Source of the DNA: Pontivivens ytuae
GTDB lineage: Bacteria > Pseudomonadota > Alphaproteobacteria > Rhodobacterales > Rhodobacteraceae
Length of the DNA stretch: 64,000 bases
Assembly (NCBI RefSeq): GCF_015679265.1
Contig: NZ_CP064942.1
Span: 3,018,001-3,082,000, forward strand
Direction: 5' to 3'
The notes beneath the pieces were generated by a model, which worked only from the letters and a program-made list of their open reading frames with translations, ran no database searches and was not told the origin of the DNA. Positions 18,136 to 26,908 of this stretch are shown one piece after another; positions within the stretch are counted from its first letter, which is position 1; each line of letters opens with the position of its first letter. The position numbers and the translations under genes were made by a program.

Positions 18136-18533
18136 TGTCAGGTCTCGTTCTGAAACTTCGTCCGTCCGAGCGCCTTCTTATCAACGGCGTCGTGATCGAG
18201 AACGGGGATCGCCGCACGCGGCTCCACATTCTGACGCGAGACGCAAACGTGCTTCGGTTGCGCGACGCCATCCATCCGGAGGAGGCAACGACGCCGGTGT
18301 CGCGGGTATGCTATGTCGCCCAGCTGTTCCTCGCGGGCGAAGCGGATGCGGAGGATGCGCATTCTCAGCTCAGCAAAGGCATTGCGCAGCTCTCCCACGT
18401 CTTCGCCGACGGCGAAGGGCGGCTTCTGATCGACGAGGCTGCCGAGCATCTGCGCGAGGGACGCGTCTACCAGACCATGCGCACCCTCCGCCGCCTTCTG
18501 CCAGTCGAAGAGCGACTGATGGCGCCGAGCTGA
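18132..18533 (+). CDS. flbT: Flagellin mRNA regulator FlbT
   Basis: A 133-residue post-transcriptional regulator; in Caulobacter it binds the flagellin mRNA leader and promotes its decay until the hook is finished. Seen here are the family stretches LVLKLRPSERLLINGVVIENG (N-terminus), ILTRDANVLR and a C-terminal RVYQTMRTLRRLLPVEERL. It overlaps flaF by ATGA and the DUF1217 gene by TGATG. Its probable target, the flagellin leader, lies 1.7 kb upstream. Confidence 0.95.
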   Translation: MMSGLVLKLRPSERLLINGVVIENGDRRTRLHILTRDANVLRLRDAIHPEEATTPVSRVCYVAQLFLAGEADAEDAHSQLSKGIAQLSHVFADGEGRLLIDEAAEHLREGRVYQTMRTLRRLLPVEERLMAPS

Positions 18534-19363
18534 TGCAACCGCTACTCCCACTGGATGGCATCGCGGGCTTCCGCTTCCTGGAGCGTTCGCTGGCGGACCA
18601 GCAGAACCGCTTTGCGGCGGGACCGCTCGTTGAGCGGGAGCTTGGCTACTTTCGCGAGCGAATTGCCGACATTCAGTCGGCGGAAGAACTGGTTGGCGAT
18701 TATCGTCTGTTGCGGGTGGCCCTCGGCGCGTTCGGGCTCGGCGACGAAGTTGACAAGCGCTTCTTCCTGCGCCGCATTCTCGAGGAGGGGACCGGATCGC
18801 CCGATGCGCTCGCGCGGAAACTCGTAGACCCGCGCTACCGCGAGTTCTCCGCCGCCTTCGGCTTTGGCGACCCGGGGGGCGCAAGAACCGGTTTACCGGG
18901 TTTCGCCGAAGCAATTGCCGAGCAGTACAAGGTGCGCGAGTTCGAAGTCGCCGTTGGAGAGCAGAACACCGATTTTCGACTGGCCTTGGAGTTGAAACGC
19001 GATATCGGTGCCATTGCAGCTTCCCCGAGTGCCAGCACGGCGGGCTGGTTCCGGGTCATGGGATCGACTCCCCTTCGCACGGTTTTCGAGGCGGCGCTCA
19101 ACCTGCCGGGTCAGGTGGCGCAGCTCGATATCGAACGGCAGCGTGATGTTTTCGAAGAGCGTGCTCTGGCCGTTTTTGGCGATCGTGGCGTCGATCAGTT
19201 CACGGATCCCGGCAAGGTCGACCGCCTGATCGAACGCTTCTTCGCAGTGCGGTCCGTGGATCAGTCGGCTGTGCAGAGCCCTCTTGTCGGGCTCTTTCAA
19301 CCTCTTGCCCCTTTGCAATCCACGGGGTCGCAAAATCGGTTCACAGCGCGGCTATTGCCCTAG
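18533..19363 (+). CDS. DUF1217 flagellar-locus protein
   Basis: A 276-residue protein of the DUF1217 family found in flagellar clusters of Rhodobacterales and Rhizobiales. It contains the typical GFRFLERSLADQQNRFA start, a LVDPRYREFSAAFGFGD stretch and a long helical C-terminal half. Role unknown; some members have been discussed as flagellin-associated or secreted proteins. It starts within the flbT stop, so it belongs to the flagellin operon. Confidence 0.82.
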   Translation: MQPLLPLDGIAGFRFLERSLADQQNRFAAGPLVERELGYFRERIADIQSAEELVGDYRLLRVALGAFGLGDEVDKRFFLRRILEEGTGSPDALARKLVDPRYREFSAAFGFGDPGGARTGLPGFAEAIAEQYKVREFEVAVGEQNTDFRLALELKRDIGAIAASPSASTAGWFRVMGSTPLRTVFEAALNLPGQVAQLDIERQRDVFEERALAVFGDRGVDQFTDPGKVDRLIERFFAVRSVDQSAVQSPLVGLFQPLAPLQSTGSQNRFTARLLP

Positions 19364-19623
19364 CGTCGGATCTCTTGGCTATTTGCTGTTTTTCGACATC
19401 TGGCCGCACAGCGGCGGGGGCGGTCGTGAAGGTTTAGGGGATGTCGCCGCAACCGGGTGAAGCATTGCGCTCAGCTAGTGATCTACCGATATGGCACCTC
19501 ATGCCGCAATACCCTTCACATCGGATCTCCTGAACGATCGATTCGCCTCGGCACGAAATCGTCAGGGCTTCGGTCTTCTTGTTCGGTCGTCGTCTGCTTC
19601 GGTAGCAACCGTTGTCTGTGATG
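19364..19623. other. Convergent gap between DUF1217 gene and fliI, no feature seen
   Basis: About 260 bp, AT-richer than the flanks, between genes running towards each other. Short open frames here lack a ribosome site and codon bias. No convincing terminator hairpin with U-tract was found. Confidence 0.5.
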
Positions 19624-20919
19624 TTAGCTCCTCTTTGCGACGATCGCTGCAAGAGCTTGGAACGAGCTTTCGGCGCTTTTAAGGTCGCGGCGGCCGAAGA
19701 AGGTGTCGAGGACGGGTGAGAGGGCCACTGCGCGGTCGCGCTCGGGGTCGGTTCCCGCCTCGTAGAGACCAGCGCGGCGGAGGGGTTCGACCTCGGCGGC
19801 GCGGGCCATCAGGTGTCGGACCTCGCGGATCAGGATGTTCTCCTCGGGCGTTGCGGCGTCCGGCAGTGCGCGGGAGACGGAGGTTTCGACGTCGATCGCG
19901 GGGAACCGCCCACGTTCGGCGATGTCGCGGTCGAGGACGATGTGGCCGTCGAGAAGGCCTCGGACCATGTCCGCGACGGGCTCTTCCATATCGGAGCCGG
20001 CGACGAGGGCCGTCATGACAGCCGTGATGTCCCCGGCGGATCCGATGCCGGGTCCCATCCGTTCGACCAGGCTTGCGAGGCGATGTGGGGTCGAGGGGGG
20101 ATGGCCACGCAGGCTGGCGGCTTCCCCGGAGGCCAGCGCGACCTCGCGGTGGGCTTCGGCGAAGCGGGTCAGGGAGTCGACCAGCAACAGGACGTGGGCT
20201 CCGCGGTCCCGGAAATGCTCGGCGGCGCGCAGAGCGGTTTCGAGCGCGCGTCGGCGTTCGAGGGCGGGGCGGTCGGAGCTGGCGACCACGGCGACGCTGC
20301 GGTCCCGAACCGGTGCGAGGCCTTCGTCCAGCATGATCTTCAGGTCGCGACCCCGCTCACCCAGAAGAGCGAAGATGACCACGTCGGCCTGAACGTTTCG
20401 GGCGAGATCGAGGAGCAGGCGCGACTTGCCGACCCCTGATCCCGCGAAGAGGCCCATGCGCTGCCCCCGCACCAGCGGCAGCATCGTGTCGAGCGCGGGA
20501 ACGCCGGTGTCGAGGCGGAACCCGAGCGCGCGGCGCGAGAGGGGATGCGGTGCCCCCTGATCTTCTCGCGGAACGCCCGGCGCGAGCGGTGCGCCGTCGA
20601 GCGGTTGTCCGAAGGCATCCACAACGCGGCCGAGCCAGCCGTCATGAGGCGCGCGCCCGGGATCGGGCAGGGGTCGCAACGGCATGCCGGGCCGCAGGCC
20701 AGCGACGTTGCCATGGGGGCTGATGATGGCGGCGCCATCCTCGAGAGCTACGACCTCACCTCGGCCGCCCTCCCATCCGACCAGCGTCCCGAGCTCCACC
20801 GTCCGGTCCAGACCAAGCGCTGTGATTCGCTCCGCCGCCACGGTCAACACCCGTCCGAACTGCACCAAACGCGGGGTGTCGCGCACCTGATCCGTTAGGT
20901 CTGCAAGGGAAATGGGCAT
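19624..20919 (-). CDS. fliI: Flagellum-specific ATPase FliI
   Basis: A 431-residue F1-beta-like ATPase that energises flagellar type III export with FliH/FliJ. Walker A is GSGVGKS (about residues 173-179), followed by the catalytic glutamate in LLGERGRD and Walker B in HVLLLVDSLTRFAEAHREVA. The residue right after the P-loop serine is Arg, where enterobacterial FliI has Val. Transcribed away from flgB, from a shared short promoter region. Confidence 0.96.
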   Translation of the reverse strand: MPISLADLTDQVRDTPRLVQFGRVLTVAAERITALGLDRTVELGTLVGWEGGRGEVVALEDGAAIISPHGNVAGLRPGMPLRPLPDPGRAPHDGWLGRVVDAFGQPLDGAPLAPGVPREDQGAPHPLSRRALGFRLDTGVPALDTMLPLVRGQRMGLFAGSGVGKSRLLLDLARNVQADVVIFALLGERGRDLKIMLDEGLAPVRDRSVAVVASSDRPALERRRALETALRAAEHFRDRGAHVLLLVDSLTRFAEAHREVALASGEAASLRGHPPSTPHRLASLVERMGPGIGSAGDITAVMTALVAGSDMEEPVADMVRGLLDGHIVLDRDIAERGRFPAIDVETSVSRALPDAATPEENILIREVRHLMARAAEVEPLRRAGLYEAGTDPERDRAVALSPVLDTFFGRRDLKSAESSFQALAAIVAKRS

Positions 20920-20969
20920 CGCGGGGCCTCCTTTTGTCCGGCGCTTACCCTTTGTTCACCCCTGCGAGG

Positions 20970-20984
20970 TTAAGCCGGAGTTGA
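20970..20984. promoter_or_regulatory. CtrA-like box between fliI and flgB
   Basis: TTAA-N7-TTGA in the 86-bp divergent gap; one base away from the TTAA-N7-TTAA CtrA consensus. CtrA activates flagellar genes in Rhodobacterales, so this may drive fliI, the flgB operon, or both. Confidence 0.45.
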
Positions 20985-21005
20985 GATCGGACGGGAGAAG
21001 CCCTG

Positions 21006-21401
21006 ATGAACACCGAAACGTCACTGATGAAGCTCGCGGGCGAGGCGGCGCGCCACGCCGTGGCCCGCCAATCCGTCATCGCGCAGAACGTCGCGCAGGC
21101 CGACACGCCGGGTTACCGCGCGCGGGACCTCACGCCCTTCGCCGATGCGATGGCTCGTGCAGGGAGCCCGTTCGAAGCGAAGGCGACGCGAACCGGACAT
21201 CAAGGTGCACGCGCGCTCGCCGCCGGAACCGAGGTCGTCGAAGCGGCGCTGCCCGGTACCGAGTCGCTCGACGGAAACACCGTCGCGATCGAGGATCAGA
21301 TGATGCGCGCGGATGCCGCGCGCCGTCAGCACGACCTCGCCCTCACCCTCTACCGCAAGTCGATCGACATCCTGCGGCTCGGCCTCGGCCGGCAGCGATA
21401 G
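21006..21401 (+). CDS. flgB: Flagellar proximal rod protein FlgB
   Basis: A 131-residue rod subunit. The N-terminal rod signature ARQSVIAQNVAQADTPGYRA (residues about 20-39) and a helical C-terminus are present. It heads the flgB-flgC-fliE-fliQ-flgF-flgG-flgA-flgH-fliL operon, which builds the rod and its export gate. The gene preceding it on the other strand is fliI. Confidence 0.94.
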   Translation: MNTETSLMKLAGEAARHAVARQSVIAQNVAQADTPGYRARDLTPFADAMARAGSPFEAKATRTGHQGARALAAGTEVVEAALPGTESLDGNTVAIEDQMMRADAARRQHDLALTLYRKSIDILRLGLGRQR

Positions 21402-21413
21402 GAAGGACATGAC

Positions 21414-21803
21414 ATGAGCGATTTCCTCCAGGCCATGGGCAGCGCCGCCAGCGGAATGCAGGCGCAGACCGCACGGCTGCGCATCAGCTCCGAAAACATC
21501 GCGAACGCCGATACGCCGGGCTACCGCAGCAAGACCACGCGCTTTGCCGAGGTGATGGGCAATGACGGTATCCGCCGCGTCCAGACGCAGGGCGTCGACG
21601 CGAGCGACCGCGCGCTGGAGCGCATCCACGCGCCGGGCCATCCGATGGCGGACACCGATGGTTACTACGACGGCTCGAACGTCAACCTGATGGTCGAGAT
21701 CGCCGACGCCCGCGAGGCCCAGCGCAGCTACGAGGCGAACCTGCGCATGTTCGACCAGGCGCGCTCCATGGCCTCCTCACTCCTCGATCTTCTGCGCCGA
21801 TAG
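21414..21803 (+). CDS. flgC: Flagellar proximal rod protein FlgC
   Basis: A 129-residue rod subunit with the rod/hook signature RISSENIANADTPGYRSKT near the N-terminus and the C-terminal helix YEANLRMFDQARSMASSLLD. Twelve bases separate it from flgB, with an AAGGA ribosome site. Length is typical. Confidence 0.95.
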   Translation: MSDFLQAMGSAASGMQAQTARLRISSENIANADTPGYRSKTTRFAEVMGNDGIRRVQTQGVDASDRALERIHAPGHPMADTDGYYDGSNVNLMVEIADAREAQRSYEANLRMFDQARSMASSLLDLLRR

Positions 21804-21815
21804 AAAGGGACCGAC

Positions 21816-22100
21816 ATGGAACTGACATCCACGCTTGCCAGCCGTGCCTATACCGACGCACGCACCGCCGCTGCCCCGACGGGAGGCGGCGAACCCGGCC
21901 CGGTCGCCCGCGCCGCGGGAAGCTTCATGGAGACGCTGGAGGCCGGGGAGAGTGCCGCGAAGGGCGCGCTGACCGGCGGCGTCGATCCGCATGCGATGGT
22001 CGAGGCGCTGGCCGCGACCGAGCTCGCCGTCGAGACGGCCGTGACCGTCCGTGACCGGGTCGTCGAGGCCTATAACGAGATCCTGAGGATGCCGGTATGA
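21816..22100 (+). CDS. fliE: Flagellar hook-basal body protein FliE
   Basis: A 94-residue adaptor linking the MS-ring/export gate to the rod. Recognisable are the disordered N-terminal half, the GGVDPHAMVEALAATELAVE region and the C-terminal TVRDRVVEAYNEILRMPV. It overlaps fliQ by ATGA and sits in the expected rod operon. Confidence 0.92.
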   Translation: MELTSTLASRAYTDARTAAAPTGGGEPGPVARAAGSFMETLEAGESAAKGALTGGVDPHAMVEALAATELAVETAVTVRDRVVEAYNEILRMPV

Positions 22101-22363
22101 CCGATGCCGCGCTGATGGACCTGCTGCGCGAGGGGCTGTGGACCTCGCTCGTGGTCTCACTGCCGATCCTGACGGCCGCGCTGGTCGTGGGCCTCGCCGT
22201 GGGTCTGTTGCAGGCGCTGACCTCCGTCCAGGAGATGACGCTGACCTTCGTGCCGAAGCTCGGCGCGATCCTCGTCGTCTTCTGGATCAGCATGGACTAT
22301 TCGGGCCGCATGCTGCTCACCCTGTGGGAAGGGCAGATCCTGCCCTCCATCGTCGGATCCTAG
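22097..22363 (+). CDS. fliQ: Flagellar export gate protein FliQ
   Basis: An 88-residue inner-membrane protein with two transmembrane helices, part of the FliPQR export gate. The LREGLWTSLVVSLPILTAAL first segment and the LQALTSVQEMTLTFVPKL loop match the family. FliR is encoded at 26905-27690; FliP is not in the window. Confidence 0.95.
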   Translation: MTDAALMDLLREGLWTSLVVSLPILTAALVVGLAVGLLQALTSVQEMTLTFVPKLGAILVVFWISMDYSGRMLLTLWEGQILPSIVGS

Positions 22364-22373
22364 GAGGCGGGCG

Positions 22374-23096
22374 ATGGACGTAACCACACAGGTGGCGCTG
22401 AGCCGGCAGACCGCGCTGGAGCGGGAGCTCAGCATGATCGCCAACAACCTCGCCAACATGTCGACCATCGGCTACCGGCAGGAGCAGGGCGTGTTCTCCG
22501 AGTTCGTGAACGCGACCCCGTCGGGCGACAGCGTGTCGATGAGCGCGATGCGCACCCGCTTCCAGAGCGATACGCCCGGCGGGCACCGAATGACCGGTGC
22601 CCCACTCGATATCGCGGTGGATGGGGAGGGGTACTTCCAGGTCGAGCGGGGCGGCGAGCCGCGCCTGACCCGCGCGGGCTCCTTCATGACCAACGCGGAA
22701 GGCGAGGTCGTCACGCCGCTCGGCGCGCGCCTGCTCGATGCCGCAGGCGTTCCGGTCGTCCTGCCGCCCGACGCTGCCGACATCGCCATCGGTGCGGACG
22801 GGACGATGACCGCGGGCGGCGTGCCGATCGCGCAGCTCGGCCTCTTCGAGTCTGCGCCCGGTGCCAGCTTCGAGCGGGAGGACGGTGTTCACTTCCGCTC
22901 CGACCAGCCGTTCCAGCCCGTGCTCGAGGGCCGGATGGTCCAGGGCGCGCTGGAGCAATCCAATGTCGTCCCCGTCGCCGAAATGACCCGCATGATCGAG
23001 GTGCAGCGCGCCTACGAATTCAGCCAGAGCCTACAGGAGCGGGAGGACGACCGCATCCGCTCCGTCATCCGCACGCTCGGCGAGCCCCCCCGGTAA
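22374..23096 (+). CDS. flgF: Flagellar rod protein FlgF
   Basis: A 240-residue proximal rod protein. N-terminal signature LSMIANNLANMSTIGYRQEQ, middle FlgE/F/G-like domain, and C-terminal MIEVQRAYEFSQSLQEREDD, the conserved rod/hook C-terminal helix. Close in size to other alphaproteobacterial FlgF proteins and followed at once by flgG. Confidence 0.94.
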   Translation: MDVTTQVALSRQTALERELSMIANNLANMSTIGYRQEQGVFSEFVNATPSGDSVSMSAMRTRFQSDTPGGHRMTGAPLDIAVDGEGYFQVERGGEPRLTRAGSFMTNAEGEVVTPLGARLLDAAGVPVVLPPDAADIAIGADGTMTAGGVPIAQLGLFESAPGASFEREDGVHFRSDQPFQPVLEGRMVQGALEQSNVVPVAEMTRMIEVQRAYEFSQSLQEREDDRIRSVIRTLGEPPR

Positions 23097-23108
23097 GGAG
23101 AACCAGCC

Positions 23109-23894
23109 ATGAGAGCCCTGTCGATCGCCGCAACGGGCATGGATGCCCAGCAGATGCGGGTGGAGGTCATCTCCAACAATCTCGCGAACATGTCCACGAC
23201 CGCCTACAACGCCCGTCGGGCGGAGTTCGCGGACCTGCATTATCAACAGCTTGCGCGGGCCGGGACGATCAACGCCGCCGACGGCACGATGCTGCCGACG
23301 GGCGTGCAACTGGGCCTCGGCGTGCGGGCGGCGGCCGTCACGATGAACGTGGAGCAGGGGCCGCTGCGCGCGACGGGCGGCGATCTCGACCTTGCGATCG
23401 AGGGGCTCGGCTACATCGAGATCGAACTGCCGAACGGGCAGGCGGCCTACACCCGCGACGGCGCGCTCAAGCGCTCGGCGGAGGGGCAGGTCGTGACCTC
23501 CGACGGCTATCCGGTGGTGCCTGACATCACCATTCCGGAGGAGACGCGCGCCATCAGCATCAATGCGGAAGGCGAGGTCTACGCCTATTTCGACGACCAG
23601 ATCCAGCCGCAGCTCATGGGCCAGATCACCCTCGCCGACTTCCCCAACGACAAGGGGTTGGAGGCGCTGGGCGGCAACCTCTTTGCGGAGACCGAGGCCT
23701 CCGGCACGCCCACGGTCGGCGCGCCGGGTGAGGATGGCCGCGGCACGTTCCGCCAGGGCTATCTCGAAGACAGCTCCGTCGATGCGGTGCGCGAGATGAC
23801 CGAACTGATCGAGGCGCAGCGAGGCTACGAGCTCAACGCCAAGGTCATCACGGCTGCCGACCAGATGCTCGGCGCCACCACGCAGATCCGGTGA
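23109..23894 (+). CDS. flgG: Flagellar distal rod protein FlgG
   Basis: A 261-residue distal rod subunit. The N-terminus has SIAATGMDAQQMRVEVISNN, followed by LANMSTTAYNARRAEFADL, which includes the FlgG-specific insertion region; the C-terminus reads ELIEAQRGYELNAKVITAAD. Length is exactly that of the family. It overlaps the flgA start by four bases. Confidence 0.97.
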   Translation: MRALSIAATGMDAQQMRVEVISNNLANMSTTAYNARRAEFADLHYQQLARAGTINAADGTMLPTGVQLGLGVRAAAVTMNVEQGPLRATGGDLDLAIEGLGYIEIELPNGQAAYTRDGALKRSAEGQVVTSDGYPVVPDITIPEETRAISINAEGEVYAYFDDQIQPQLMGQITLADFPNDKGLEALGGNLFAETEASGTPTVGAPGEDGRGTFRQGYLEDSSVDAVREMTELIEAQRGYELNAKVITAADQMLGATTQIR

Positions 23895-24316
23895 TCCATA
23901 TGCGCTCTCTCATCTTCCTTGCGGCGCTCGTGGCCTTTCCCGCCATGGCCCAGAGCGTGCAGCCGATCCGCGCGATCCGGGCGGAGACCGTCATCCGTTA
24001 CGAGGACGTCATCCAGGCCGCCGAAAGCGTGCCGGGCGGCATCACCTCGATCGAGCAGGCCGTAGGGCAGGAGGCGCGCGTGACGCTCTATCCCGGCCGC
24101 CCGATCCTGATCACCGATCTCGCGGAGCCAGCCGTCATCAACCGCAACGACGTGGTGGAGATGCAGTTCGCGAGCGGCGGCCTTGCCATCGTCACCGAAG
24201 GCCGGGTGCTCGACCGGGCCCGCGTCGGTGACCGGGTGCGGGTCATGAACCTCGCCTCCCGCCTCACCGTCTGGGGCGAGGTCATGCCCTCGGGCCGGGT
24301 GGAGGTGAGCCGTTGA
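23891..24316 (+). CDS. flgA: P-ring assembly chaperone FlgA
   Basis: A periplasmic chaperone for P-ring (FlgI) assembly. The 141-residue protein has a signal peptide ending AMAQ and a SAF domain with GRPILITDLAEPAVINRND and a C-terminal RVRVMNLASRLTVWGEV. The GTG at 23891 overlaps the flgG stop; an ATG at 23900 is an equally plausible start. It is shorter than enterobacterial FlgA, as usual in this group. Confidence 0.9.
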   Translation: MIHMRSLIFLAALVAFPAMAQSVQPIRAIRAETVIRYEDVIQAAESVPGGITSIEQAVGQEARVTLYPGRPILITDLAEPAVINRNDVVEMQFASGGLAIVTEGRVLDRARVGDRVRVMNLASRLTVWGEVMPSGRVEVSR

Positions 24317-25032
24317 GGACGGTCCTGGCACTGCTTCTGCTGGCGGGCTGCGCGACGAGCCCCATCGGCAGCCCGCCCGAGATGACGCCGGTCGACCGCC
24401 CCGACGCGGAGATCGTCGCCGCCGTCTCGGCCGAGAGGCTGGCGCTCGCACGCGCCGCCGTGCCGGCCGAGCCTACCTATTCCGGTGCCTCGCTCTGGCG
24501 CTCCGGGCCCAGCTCGCTCTTCGGCGATCGACGCGCGCGGACGCTGGGCGACATCCTCACCGTCGTGATCGAGATCGACGAGGAGGCGGAGATCAGCAAT
24601 GCGACGGACCGCTCTCGCTCCGCCGACGAGGCGCTGTCGATCCCCGATCTCTTCGGCCTGCCAGCAGACCTTGCGGAGCGCGGGATCCCGGTCAATCCGG
24701 GTGTAGGGCTGAACTCGTCCACCGGTACCTCCGGCGCGGGCTCGACCCGGCGGGAGGAGGAGATCACGCTACGCGTCGCCGCCACCGTGGTGGACGTGCT
24801 GCCGAACGGGCATCTCGTCGTCTTCGGCAGCCAGGAGGTTCGGGTCAATTTCGAGCTGCGCGACCTTCAGGTCGCGGGCATCGTCCGGCCCGAGGACATC
24901 TCCCGCCGGAACGAGATCACCTACGACAAGATCGCCGGCGCCCGCGTCATCTATGGCGGCCGGGGTCAGATCACGGACCTGCAACAGCCGCGCTACGGCC
25001 AGCAGATCCTCGAACGCGTTCTGCCTTTCTGA
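24313..25032 (+). CDS. flgH: Flagellar L-ring lipoprotein FlgH
   Basis: A 239-residue outer-membrane lipoprotein forming the L-ring. Lipobox LLAGC near residue 13, then the family stretches SLFGDRRARTLGDILTVVIE, NGHLVVFGSQEVRVNFE and GIVRPEDISRRNEI. The start is a TTG at 24313 overlapping the flgA stop, which gives the lipoprotein signal sequence; no ATG is better placed. Confidence 0.95.
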   Translation: MRTVLALLLLAGCATSPIGSPPEMTPVDRPDAEIVAAVSAERLALARAAVPAEPTYSGASLWRSGPSSLFGDRRARTLGDILTVVIEIDEEAEISNATDRSRSADEALSIPDLFGLPADLAERGIPVNPGVGLNSSTGTSGAGSTRREEEITLRVAATVVDVLPNGHLVVFGSQEVRVNFELRDLQVAGIVRPEDISRRNEITYDKIAGARVIYGGRGQITDLQQPRYGQQILERVLPF

Positions 25033-25044
25033 CGGGAAACCACG

Positions 25045-25497
25045 ATGCGCCTTCTCCTCGTTCTCGTCCTGATCGTCGTAGGCGCCCTTGCGGGGGGCGG
25101 GGCGGGTTACGCCCTGCGTCCCTCCGGCCCGCCCCCCATGCCGGTGCCCGAGGAGGAGGCCGCCCCCGACGGCACCTACGCCTTCGTCGAGTTCGGTAGC
25201 CAGTTCGTGGTGCCGCTCACGGAGGACGGTGAGATCACGGGCCTCGTCGCCCTCTCCCTGTCGGTGGAGACCGAGGCGACGCAGGCGCAAACCGTCATGG
25301 ATCGCGAGCCGCGGCTGCGCGACGCCTTCCTGCGGGTGCTGTTCGACCACGCCAATGCGGGCGGGTTCGACGGGGCTTTCACGGACGGTCAGCGCATGCG
25401 CGACCTGCGCACGCGCCTCGATATGGCTGCGAGCGAGGAGCTCGGCTCTGCGGCGCGCGGCGTCCTGATCACCAACCTGGCGCGTCAGGACATGTGA
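25045..25497 (+). CDS. fliL: Flagellar basal-body-associated protein FliL family
   Basis: A 150-residue single-pass inner-membrane protein: N-terminal transmembrane helix (residues 2-22), Pro/Glu-rich linker and a periplasmic domain starting YAFVEFGSQFVVPL, as in FliL, which supports the stator. Last gene of the rod operon; its final 13 bases overlap the end of the convergent gene at 25485. Confidence 0.83.
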   Translation: MRLLLVLVLIVVGALAGGGAGYALRPSGPPPMPVPEEEAAPDGTYAFVEFGSQFVVPLTEDGEITGLVALSLSVETEATQAQTVMDREPRLRDAFLRVLFDHANAGGFDGAFTDGQRMRDLRTRLDMAASEELGSAARGVLITNLARQDM

Positions 25498-25856
25498 TCG
25501 CCACCCTCCTCGGCGCGGCGTGCCTGCCGCTGCGTCCGGGCGGCTTCTTCCTCTTCCATCAGCGTGTCGAGCGCGATTTCGCGGGCGATGACGCGGCGCA
25601 GCTCGTCCGCCGCCTCGATCCGGTCGGCCTCGGCCAGCGCCCGATCCCGCGCAACGGCGCGCAGGGCCGCGTCGGCCCATCGGTCCCACAGGGCGCGCGC
25701 GAACGGGTCTGCATCGTCCGGGGGCAGCAGGAGGGCGGCCCGGCGCGCCTCCAGCGCCGCGATGCGACGGCGCAGCTCGGCATGTCGGCCCTCGGCCCGC
25801 AGCCGCAATGCGCCCAGCACGGACGCGACGCCGGTCAGATCCGCCTTCCGGCTCAT
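25485..25856 (-). CDS. Small charged helical protein after flhB, possibly FliJ-like
   Basis: A 123-residue, strongly charged, alanine- and arginine-rich helical protein, probably coiled-coil (LRRRIAALEARRAALLL and the C-terminal half). The position right after flhB (ATGA overlap) and the composition suggest a FliJ-type export chaperone, but I cannot confirm the family. It is the last gene of the flhA-fliR-flhB transcript. Confidence 0.65.
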   Translation of the reverse strand: MSRKADLTGVASVLGALRLRAEGRHAELRRRIAALEARRAALLLPPDDADPFARALWDRWADAALRAVARDRALAEADRIEAADELRRVIAREIALDTLMEEEEAARTQRQARRAEEGGDHMS

Positions 25857-26908
25857 TTCGCCTTCCTCCGCACATGGTCGGCGAATCGAATGGCGGCGGC
25901 CACCGCGCGGTAGGTGTCGCGCGGCACCTCGGCGCCGATCTCGACCGTCGCGTGCAGGCTGCGCGCGGTGGCGATGTCGCGGTGGATCGGCACGCCATGC
26001 TCTGCCGCGCGCTCGCGGATCCGCTCGGCGATCTCGCCCTGGCCCTTCGCGACGCAGACCGGGGCGCCACCGCGGCCGCGATCCCATTTCAGCGCGACCG
26101 CGATGTGGATCGGGTTCACGATGACCACGTCGGCGTCCGGCACGTCCTGCAGCATCCGGTTGCCCGCGAGCTCCTGCGCACGGCGGCGGCGCTGGGACTT
26201 CGCATGCGGATCGCCCTCCGCCTGCTTCGCCTCGTCCTTCAGGTCCTGATGGCTCATGCGCAGCTTGCGCCGGTGGTCGAAGCGCTGCCAGAGCATGTCG
26301 AGCACGGCGAGCGGCACGGTGATGCCGAGAACGACGATCAGCAGAACGCGCACTGTCTGCCCGATCTCGACGAGGAGGCTTGGCGCTTCGGCCGCGCTCA
26401 GCCCCACGATCCGGTCGAGGCGCAGGGTGAACCAGAGCCCGACCGCGATGCTGATCACGGTGAGCTTGGTGGAGCTCTTGGCGAATTCGAAGAGGCCGGT
26501 GGGCCCGAACTTGTTCTTCGCCCCGGCAATCGGACTGATCCGGCTGAGATCGGGGGCGATCTTTTTCGGCGCGAAGGTGACGGCGCGCGTTGCCGCGAGG
26601 ACTGCGAGCACCGCCGCCACCGGAGCGAGGAACAGCGGCGCGAGGCCCCAGGCGACGTCCTTGGCATAGGCCTCGATACGCGGCCATTCGCCGGGCGCGT
26701 CGGCATGGGCGATGGGTGCGGTGAGCGCGGCGCCGACATCGCGGACGAGCGCGGGACCGGCGGCGAGGATGACGAGGAAGAGGCCCGCATAGGCGGCGGT
26801 TGCCGTCAGGTCCGGCGCCTGCGCGATGTTTCCGTCTTCGCGTGCGGTGTCGAGCCGCTTTTGCGTCGGCTCGTGGCTCTTTTCGCCCTGATCGTTCTGC
26901 TCGCTCAT
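25853..26908 (-). CDS. flhB: Flagellar export switch protein FlhB with NPIH motif
   Basis: A 351-residue inner-membrane export gate protein with four transmembrane segments (residues about 32-58, 85-108, 145-162, 183-205) and a cytoplasmic domain. In most FlhB proteins this domain self-cleaves in an NPTH motif; here the motif reads N265-P266-I267-H268 within VVIVNPIHIAVALKWDRG (codons near 26105-26116). Asn and Pro are kept, Thr is Ile. Encoded between fliR and a small helical protein with short overlaps. Confidence 0.95.
   Translation of the reverse strand: MSEQNDQGEKSHEPTQKRLDTAREDGNIAQAPDLTATAAYAGLFLVILAAGPALVRDVGAALTAPIAHADAPGEWPRIEAYAKDVAWGLAPLFLAPVAAVLAVLAATRAVTFAPKKIAPDLSRISPIAGAKNKFGPTGLFEFAKSSTKLTVISIAVGLWFTLRLDRIVGLSAAEAPSLLVEIGQTVRVLLIVVLGITVPLAVLDMLWQRFDHRRKLRMSHQDLKDEAKQAEGDPHAKSQRRRRAQELAGNRMLQDVPDADVVIVNPIHIAVALKWDRGRGGAPVCVAKGQGEIAERIRERAAEHGVPIHRDIATARSLHATVEIGAEVPRDTYRAVAAAIRFADHVRRKAK

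Noticed and set aside
19491..19682. Short open frame in the gap between the DUF1217 gene and fliI
   Set aside because: 63 codons, no ribosome site, odd codon use and overlap with the fliI end.
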